9,362 nt of DNA from Clostridiaceae bacterium. Its GTDB lineage: Bacteria > Bacillota > Clostridia > Oscillospirales > Acutalibacteraceae. The position numbers were made by a program, and so were the translations under genes. The notes beneath the pieces are model-generated. The model was not told the origin of the DNA. It did not search any database and saw only the letters and a program-made list of their open reading frames with translations. How positions within the stretch are numbered: the stretch's first letter is position 1; the number at the start of each line of letters is the position of its first letter. Below are positions 1 through 5,204 of this stretch, in pieces. Where the stretch lies: the NCBI GenBank assembly GCA_904501675.1, contig CAJGCL010000076.1, positions 1-9,362 on the forward strand, given 5' to 3'.

Positions 1-228
1 ACCGATTTCAGTATACAACTGTTCAATGTTATAGCCATAGCCTTGCTGACCGAAACCACCAAAGCAGTTTAAATCCTGACGAATCTGAGATGCTGTAAGA
101 CCCATTCTCTGAGATAACTCTTTTGAGGAGATTCTTATAATTCCCATTTTCTTCAGTTCTTCAAGGTATCTGTGGTATCTTGGTAAACGCTTTATAACAG
201 GAACAGAAACCTGATTATTATTTCTCAT
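1..228 (-). CDS. rex: Redox-sensing transcriptional repressor Rex, N-terminal part (cut by window start)
   Basis: Rex is a homodimeric cytoplasmic repressor that binds DNA when NADH/NAD+ is low and releases it when NADH binds its C-terminal Rossmann domain. Only the first 76 codons are here, in frame to the window edge, so the NAD(H)-binding domain is outside. I translated the reverse strand by hand. It begins MRNNNQVSVPVIKRLPRYHR and continues into the Rex winged-helix domain, with the hallmark TASQIRQDL recognition helix (about residues 45-53) and the FGGFGQQGYGYN wing (about 56-67), a clostridial-type version. The ATG at 228 has AAGGACG (242-236) upstream as ribosome binding site. It lies 21 bases after the icd stop on the same strand, suggesting cotranscription with acn and icd. 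The family call is very secure; the rest of the gene is unseen. Confidence 0.95.
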   Translation of the reverse strand, partial: MRNNNQVSVPVIKRLPRYHRYLEELKKMGIIRISSKELSQRMGLTASQIRQDLNCFGGFGQQGYGYNIEQLYTEIG

Positions 229-249
229 TTTAAATCGTCCTTATATTAA

Positions 250-1413
250 TTACAAAGTCTGCAGTGTTTCCATAACATATTTGCCGAATTCTTCGCATGT
301 GCAACCATCATCACGGCCTGTTATGGTCATCTTCTTTTCGGTAATCATGCAGATGTCAAGAGCTTTTTCAAGTTTGTCAGCTTCTTCTTGTTTGCCAATG
401 TGGGAGAGGAGGAGAACCGTTGCTCTGAGCATTGAACATGGGTCTGCGTATTGACCTCTGCCTTCTTTTATCATACGAGGAGCTGAACCGTGAATTGCTT
501 CAAACATAGCGTACTGTTTACCAATGTTTGCGCTACCTGCAGTACCAACGCCACCCTGGAATTCGGCAGCTTCGTCTGTAATGATATCACCATAAAGGTT
601 GGGAAGAACAAAAACCTTGAAATCTGTTCTGCGCTTTTTATCAATAAGCTTTGCAGTTGTAATATCTATATACCACTCATCTGTAATAATTTCAGGGTAG
701 TCTTTTGCTATTTCTTTGCAAAGATTAAGGAATTTACCATCGGTTGTTTTGATGATGTTTGCTTTTGTGATGATTGAAACACGTTCTTTTTTGTTGTTTC
801 TTGCATATTCATACGCAAGTTTTGCAATACGTTCTGTACCTTCAGTTGTTGTAACAACGAAGTCCATAGCAAGTTCGCCATCAACATCAACACCCTTTGA
901 ACCAACTGCATATGCACCTTCTGTGTTTTCGCGGAAGAATGTCCAGTCAATGTTCTCTTCAGGAATCTTAACAGGTCTTACGTTTGCGAAAAGATCAAGA
1001 GCCTTACGCATAGCAACGTTAGCACTTTCGATGTTTGGGAGTCCGTCACCCTGCTGAGGAGTAGTTGTAGGTCCTTTAAGAATAACGTCGCAAGCCTTTA
1101 GCTCTTCCATTACATCATCAGGAATAGCTTTCATAACCTTTGCGCGATTTTCAATTGTAAGACCATCAATGTATTTGAATTCAATCTTACCTGCATCAAC
1201 ATCATCCTTAAGAATAAACTTAAGAACGTTTGCAGCTTCTTTAGTGATAATAGGGCCGATTCCGTCGCCACCGCAAACACCAACAACGATTTTATCGAGT
1301 GTTTTAAAATCTTTGAATTCTTTTGTGGATTTGATTTTCTGGTTACGCGCATCTTGCTCAATAAGAAGCTGTTTAAATTTAGCGAGAGCGTTTTCAATTT
1401 GTACTTCAGTCAT
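250..1413 (-). CDS. icd: Isocitrate dehydrogenase (isocitrate/isopropylmalate dehydrogenase family)
   Basis: This 387-residue protein is predicted to oxidatively decarboxylate isocitrate to 2-oxoglutarate in the cytoplasm, probably as a dimer. The core starts at about residue 41 with KIVVGVCGGDGIGP, after a charged 40-residue extension. Substrate-site residues in family positions are Ser130, Asn132 and Arg136 (SANVAMR), Arg146, Arg161 and Tyr168 (RENTEGAY) and Lys217. The metal-binding aspartates are Asp276 and Asp280 (LYGDIITD). The S-x-N-x-x-x-R pattern favours isocitrate over isopropylmalate. The cofactor segment HGSAPRM (308-314) has neither the NADP signature Lys-Tyr nor the usual NAD signature Asp-Ile, so coenzyme use is uncertain; NAD is my guess. 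The start overlaps the acn stop as TAATG, and its SD sequence AAGGAG lies within the last acn codons. Its position beside aconitase strongly supports the isocitrate assignment. Confidence 0.9.
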   Translation of the reverse strand: MTEVQIENALAKFKQLLIEQDARNQKIKSTKEFKDFKTLDKIVVGVCGGDGIGPIITKEAANVLKFILKDDVDAGKIEFKYIDGLTIENRAKVMKAIPDDVMEELKACDVILKGPTTTPQQGDGLPNIESANVAMRKALDLFANVRPVKIPEENIDWTFFRENTEGAYAVGSKGVDVDGELAMDFVVTTTEGTERIAKLAYEYARNNKKERVSIITKANIIKTTDGKFLNLCKEIAKDYPEIITDEWYIDITTAKLIDKKRRTDFKVFVLPNLYGDIITDEAAEFQGGVGTAGSANIGKQYAMFEAIHGSAPRMIKEGRGQYADPCSMLRATVLLLSHIGKQEEADKLEKALDICMITEKKMTITGRDDGCTCEEFGKYVMETLQTL

Positions 1414-3347
1414 TAGTTATTCTCCTTTGTGTAATCTAGTAAGCCGCCTGCTGTAAGAATATCTACCTGTCTTTCGGATACATCGCAGATAAGCTTATAC
1501 TCTTCATTTTTAGTTTCATTTTTAAGTGTGATTTCTTTACCGGCTTTAAGCTCAGCTTTGATTGCAGGGAGTGTGAGCTTGTCGCCAACAGAAATCTTAT
1601 CGTAATCATCTGCGTTAACAAAGTTAAGTGGAAGGATGCTTGCGTTAACAAGGTTTGCTTTGTGAATACGAGCAAATGATTTTGTTATAACTGCCTTAAC
1701 ACCAAGGTAAAGAGGAACGAGGGCTGCATGCTCACGTGAAGAGCCTTGGCCGTAGTTATTACCGCCGATAATTATGCATGAACCGGCTTCTTTACAATGC
1801 TCTGCAAAGTTTTCATCGCACTGGCGGAAGCAGAACTGTGAAAGGTAAGGAATATTTGAACGGTAAGGAAGAATTTTAGCACCTGCAGGCATAATATGGT
1901 CAGTTGTAATATTATCTTCTACCTTAAGAACTGCAGTAGCTTCAATCGAATCTGAAAGGGGGGCAGTCTTTGGGAAAGGTTTGATATTTGGACCATAGTA
2001 AACTTCAACTTCTGCAGCTTCCTCAGTAGTTTCTGCAGGCATTTCAATCATATTATCGTTGATAATAAATGATTTTGGAAGTGTAACAGAGATGTCTTCG
2101 TCCCATGTGGTAGCATCAGTAAGAACGCCTGTAATTGCAGACACCGCAGCTGTTTCGGGGCTAACGAGGTAAACCTGACCATCAGCTGTACCGCTTCTGC
2201 CCTCAAAGTTACGGTTAAATGTTCTGAGAGAAATACCTGCTGACTTTGGAGACTGACCCATACCGATACATGGACCGCAAGCACTTTCAAGAATACGGGC
2301 ACCTGCATCAATCATATCTGCAAGGCAACCATTGAGAGCAAGCATATTAAGAACCTGCTTTGAACCGGGAGCAATACCAAGAGAAACTGATGGATGAACT
2401 TTTTTACCTTTAAGAATTTTTGCGACCTTCATCATATCAAGAAGAGAGGAGTTTGTACATGAACCAATAAGCACCTGGTCAATTTTAATTTCACCAATTT
2501 CTGCAACTGATTTAACATTATCAGGCATATGAGGCATAGCCGCAAGTGGTTGAAGAGTTGAGAGGTCAATATCAATAACTCTTGAATACTCAGCATCTTC
2601 ATCAGGAAGAAGTTCAACCCAATCCTGTTCACGCGCCTGAGCCTTCATGAAATCATATGTTATTTCGTCAGAAGGGAAGATTGATGTTGTTGCACCAAGC
2701 TCAGCACCCATGTTTGTGATTGTAGCTCTTTCAGGAACAGTAAGTGTTTTAACACCTTCACCGCCATATTCAACAACCTTACCAACGCCACCTTTAACGC
2801 TGAGAATTCTGAGAACTTCAAGGATAATATCTTTAGCAGCAACATATGGTGAAAGTTTACCTGTAAGATTAACTTTAATAACTTCAGGAACTGTGATATA
2901 GTAAGCACCGCCACCCATGGCAACAGCAACATCAAGTCCACCAGCACCCATTGCAAGCATACCAAGACCGCCACCTGTTGGTGTGTGGCTGTCTGAGCCG
3001 ATAAGAGTCTTACCGGGAATACCGAATCTTTCAAGATGTACCTGATGGCAGATACCATTACCAGGGCGAGAATAGCGCACGCCTCTCTTTTTACAAACTG
3101 ACTGAATAAATTTGTGGTCGTCAGCATTTTCAAAACCCGTCTGAAGAGTGTTGTGGTCAATATAAGCAACAGAAAGTTCTGTTTTTACCCTGTCAATATC
3201 CATTGCTTCAAGCTCAAGGTAAGCCATTGTGCCTGTAGCATCCTGAGTTAATGTCTGGTCGATTCTTATACCAACCTCATTACCAGGAGCATACTCGCCA
3301 TCAACAAGATGACTTTTAATTATTTTTTCACATAAAGTAAGTCCCAT
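1413..3347 (-). CDS. acn: Aconitate hydratase (short, about 640-residue form)
   Basis: Aconitase interconverts citrate and isocitrate via cis-aconitate using a [4Fe-4S] cluster. The three cluster cysteines are visible: Cys297 in LIGSCTNSS, and Cys357 and Cys360 in ESACGPCIGMG. Other hallmarks are GSDSHTPTGGGLGMLAMGAGG (about 117-137), DNITTDHIMPAGAKILPYR (about 478-496) and the catalytic swivel-domain loop YGQGSSREHAAL (about 532-543). The length, 644 residues, fits the shorter bacterial and mitochondrial-like aconitase group rather than the roughly 890-residue AcnA type. I start at the ATG at 3347, because GGAGG (3359-3355) sits 7 bases upstream. An in-frame ATG at 3374 would add nine residues, place that SD sequence inside the gene, and begin close to the likely transcript start. 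It is the first gene of acn-icd-rex. A homoaconitase or isopropylmalate isomerase role is less likely given the single-chain form and adjacent icd. Confidence 0.95.
   Translation of the reverse strand: MGLTLCEKIIKSHLVDGEYAPGNEVGIRIDQTLTQDATGTMAYLELEAMDIDRVKTELSVAYIDHNTLQTGFENADDHKFIQSVCKKRGVRYSRPGNGICHQVHLERFGIPGKTLIGSDSHTPTGGGLGMLAMGAGGLDVAVAMGGGAYYITVPEVIKVNLTGKLSPYVAAKDIILEVLRILSVKGGVGKVVEYGGEGVKTLTVPERATITNMGAELGATTSIFPSDEITYDFMKAQAREQDWVELLPDEDAEYSRVIDIDLSTLQPLAAMPHMPDNVKSVAEIGEIKIDQVLIGSCTNSSLLDMMKVAKILKGKKVHPSVSLGIAPGSKQVLNMLALNGCLADMIDAGARILESACGPCIGMGQSPKSAGISLRTFNRNFEGRSGTADGQVYLVSPETAAVSAITGVLTDATTWDEDISVTLPKSFIINDNMIEMPAETTEEAAEVEVYYGPNIKPFPKTAPLSDSIEATAVLKVEDNITTDHIMPAGAKILPYRSNIPYLSQFCFRQCDENFAEHCKEAGSCIIIGGNNYGQGSSREHAALVPLYLGVKAVITKSFARIHKANLVNASILPLNFVNADDYDKISVGDKLTLPAIKAELKAGKEITLKNETKNEEYKLICDVSERQVDILTAGGLLDYTKENN
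1422..1427 (-). promoter_or_regulatory. icd ribosome binding site inside the 3' end of acn
   Basis: On the minus strand AAGGAG encodes the Lys-Glu near the aconitase C-terminus and lies 8 bases before the icd ATG. Together with the TAATG stop-start overlap, this suggests that translation of icd is coupled to that of acn. The coupling is inferred from layout. Confidence 0.75.
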
Positions 3348-3366
3348 GTTTTCGCCTCCAAAAAAG

Positions 3367-3406
3367 TTGTACAAATTTTTAACAAACTTATTCTAATATG
3401 TAACAA
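3367..3406 (-). promoter_or_regulatory. Candidate Rex-like operator over the acn promoter
   Basis: On the minus strand TTGTTA occurs at 3406-3401 and TTGTTAA at 3385-3379, 21 bases apart (about two helical turns) and flanking the -10 box. The second begins an imperfect inverted repeat ending in ACAA (3385-3367, 19 bases). Published Rex sites in clostridia resemble TTGTTAA-4-TTAACAA. Each copy here has one good half and a poor partner half, so this is suggestive only. The presence of rex in the same cluster is what makes it plausible. Confidence 0.35.
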
Positions 3407-3418
3407 CCACTTTGTCAA
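3390..3418 (-). promoter_or_regulatory. Sigma-A-type promoter of acn-icd-rex
   Basis: On the minus strand the -35 box TTGACA (3418-3413) is a perfect consensus. It is followed after 17 bases by TAGAAT (3395-3390), one mismatch from TATAAT. Transcription would begin near 3383, giving a leader of about 36 bases before the acn ATG with its GGAGG site. This is the best promoter visible upstream of acn. Confidence 0.75.
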
Positions 3419-3460
3419 TGGAAAACATAAATTTAATAGTAAATTATATATCTGATAAAC

Positions 3461-3489
3461 TTGAACTTTTTTGTTTATTGTGCTATTAT
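3461..3489 (+). promoter_or_regulatory. Promoter of the tepA-uppP-ftsK group
   Basis: TTGAAC (3461-3466) and TATTAT (3484-3489) are separated by 17 bases and lie in a very AT-rich stretch. The transcript would start near 3496, about 38 bases before the proposed tepA ATG. It diverges from the acn promoter. The -35 boxes are about 42 bases apart, so a regulator bound between them could affect both units. Confidence 0.65.
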
Positions 3490-3533
3490 TAATTAGTTAA
3501 AAAGGGTTTTGTTGGTTACAATAAATCTTGGTG

Positions 3534-4271
3534 ATGATTTTGTATAATTATTTGCAAGGTTTTTATAATTTTAACGTTTCAAATCAATTGGAAGATGATT
3601 CTACTGATAGTGTTAATGCTGACGAGATAAATAACGAACCACAATCATCTTTTGAAGATGGTTTTGTAACAATTAATAAAGATGGTAAGTTTATTCATTG
3701 TATTACAATTATCGGTCAGGTTGAGGGGCATTATTTGAATTCTCCTAATACCAAATCAACTAAATACGAACATATTATCCCGCGTATTGTTGCTGTTGAG
3801 GAGGATAAAAACATTTCCGGTCTTCTTGTTATCCTTAACACAATCGGCGGTGATGTTGAAGCTGGACTTGCTATTGCAGAACTTATCGCAGGTATGAAAA
3901 AGAAAACCGCCAGTCTTGTTCTCGGTGGAAGTCATTCGATAGGTATACCTTTAGCCGTCAGTGCGGATAAATCTTTTATTGTTCCTACAGCTTCAATGAC
4001 TGTGCATCCGGTAAGAATGAATGGTCTTATATTAGGTGTTCCTCAGGCTCTTTTATATTTAAAGAAGATGGAGGATAGGGTTGTAAGTTTTATAACCCGA
4101 AATTCTCATATATCAGAAGAACGCTTTAAAGAACTTATGTTAAACAATGAAGAATTGGTTTCTGATTTTGGTACTATTCTCAACGGAGAACAAGCAGTTG
4201 ACGAAGGTTTGATAGATTCAATCGGCAGTCTGTCAGATGCAATCAGTTTTTTAGTTAACGAAAACGAGTGA
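3534..4271 (+). CDS. tepA: TepA-like ClpP-fold serine protease
   Basis: The protein resembles Bacillus subtilis TepA (YmfB), a ClpP-family protein described as translocation-enhancing. Numbering from the ATG at 3534, the conserved region starts at about residue 53 (KFIHCITIIGQVEGH), after an acidic N-terminal segment. TKYEHIIPRIVAVEED, LVILNTIGGDVEAGLAIAE and LVLGGSHSIGIPLAVSADKS follow. The likely nucleophile is Ser135 in GSHSIG, the likely histidine His158 in MTVHPVR, and Asp211 (VSDFGT) could be the third catalytic residue. I see no signal peptide or clear membrane span. Three start codons lie in tandem (TTG 3528, GTG 3531, ATG 3534), none with a well-placed SD; I chose the ATG. In B. subtilis tepA lies just before spoIIIE, and here uppP sits between the two. 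The family is secure; the biological role is not well defined. Confidence 0.88.
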   Translation: MILYNYLQGFYNFNVSNQLEDDSTDSVNADEINNEPQSSFEDGFVTINKDGKFIHCITIIGQVEGHYLNSPNTKSTKYEHIIPRIVAVEEDKNISGLLVILNTIGGDVEAGLAIAELIAGMKKKTASLVLGGSHSIGIPLAVSADKSFIVPTASMTVHPVRMNGLILGVPQALLYLKKMEDRVVSFITRNSHISEERFKELMLNNEELVSDFGTILNGEQAVDEGLIDSIGSLSDAISFLVNENE

Positions 4272-4278
4272 GGTTTTT

Positions 4279-5154
4279 ATGAATATAATTAAGGCAATTT
4301 TATTAGGAATTGTTCAGGGCATAACTGAATTTTTACCTATATCAAGCAGCGGACATATGTCTTTGTTTACTCATTTCAGCGGAATAGACCCTCAAACTTC
4401 AGGTTTGTTTTCCGCAATGTTACATATTGGTACTCTTATTGCAATTCTTATAACATTTTACAAACCCATATACGAGTTGTTTGAGGAATTCTTCAGGATT
4501 TTAAAAGATATTTCTTCCAAAAAATTTAATTTGAGATTAAAAGATATGACAGAAACAAGAAGAATATTTGTTATGTTTTTCATATCTTGTCTACCACTCC
4601 TTATTCTTCTTATACCAATTGGTAACGGTAAGAACATAATGGATGCTGTTGGTGTGTTTTCTTCTGATAATAGTATTAAGGCAGAGGGAATCTGTTTTAT
4701 GCTGACAGGATTCGTTCTTTTGTTGGGCGCTTTCTCATCGGAAAAAACAAAACGTTTTATGAAAATTACACCTGTTTCGGCTTTGTTGATAGGTATTGCT
4801 CAGTTTTTTGCTGCGTGCTTTCCCGGTATATCTCGTTCAGGTTCAACAATATCTACTGGGCTTATGTGTAAGGTGTCCAAAAAGAATGCTGTTAGATATT
4901 CATTCATTTTAAGTGTGCCAGCTATTCTTGCAAGTGGACTTGTTGAATTCAAAGATGCAATGGAAAGTGCACAGGTAGTTCCTGTTTTCCCGCTTCTTGT
5001 CGGCATTGTTACATCTGCAGTTGTTGGTATTTTCGCTATTAGATTATTACAAGTAATTATCACTAAAAACATTTTCAAATATTTCGGTTTTTACTGCCTT
5101 TGTCTTGGTTTTGTTGTTACAATAATTGGTGCGATTGAGGTTTTTGTGAAATGA
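4279..5154 (+). CDS. uppP: Undecaprenyl-diphosphatase (bacitracin-resistance family)
   Basis: UppP is an integral membrane enzyme that dephosphorylates undecaprenyl diphosphate to the monophosphate, recycling the lipid carrier for peptidoglycan and other wall polymers. Overexpression of family members confers bacitracin resistance. The first active-site motif, GIVQGITEFLPISSSGH, spans residues 10-26, with Glu17 and His26. Gln13 stands where E. coli has a second glutamate, a common Gram-positive variant. The second motif is PGISRSGSTIS (182-192) with catalytic Arg186. About eight hydrophobic segments are visible, and the 291-residue length is usual for the family. The ATG at 4279 is seven bases after the tepA stop. 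TGAGG overlapping that stop serves as ribosome binding site, indicating cotranscription. The call is secure. Confidence 0.96.
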   Translation: MNIIKAILLGIVQGITEFLPISSSGHMSLFTHFSGIDPQTSGLFSAMLHIGTLIAILITFYKPIYELFEEFFRILKDISSKKFNLRLKDMTETRRIFVMFFISCLPLLILLIPIGNGKNIMDAVGVFSSDNSIKAEGICFMLTGFVLLLGAFSSEKTKRFMKITPVSALLIGIAQFFAACFPGISRSGSTISTGLMCKVSKKNAVRYSFILSVPAILASGLVEFKDAMESAQVVPVFPLLVGIVTSAVVGIFAIRLLQVIITKNIFKYFGFYCLCLGFVVTIIGAIEVFVK

Positions 5155-5164
5155 TTTTCACAAA
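5143..5164. repeat. Perfect 9-bp inverted repeat across the uppP stop codon
   Basis: TTTGTGAAA (5143-5151) and TTTCACAAA (5156-5164) are perfect inverted copies around a TGAT centre, whose TGA is the uppP stop codon. In RNA this makes a 9-bp stem with a 4-base loop. It is not followed by an immediate U-run, so it is a poor intrinsic terminator. In DNA it could be an operator for a dimeric regulator, because its right half overlaps a weak possible -35 box (TTTTCA 5155-5160, 17 bases, TATTAT 5178-5183) ahead of ftsK. Confidence 0.6.
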
Positions 5165-5204
5165 CATAATTTTTAGTTATTATTTCAGTTTAAGGAGATA
5201 AGTT

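Noticed and set aside
2660..3169. 169-codon open frame antisense-frame within acn
   Set aside because: It is an out-of-frame shadow on the same strand as aconitase, with leucine- and valine-rich low-information translation and no start signal.
3348..3374. Nine-residue upstream extension of aconitase starting at 3374
   Set aside because: It would place the clear GGAGG ribosome binding site inside the coding region and start only a few bases after the predicted transcript start. The residues are not family-like.
5143..5164. Calling the uppP-ftsK palindrome a true Rex or CRP-type operator
   Set aside because: The half-sites match, but the centre is 2 bp too long for both the 18-bp Rex and the 16-bp CRP geometry, so a specific regulator cannot be named.
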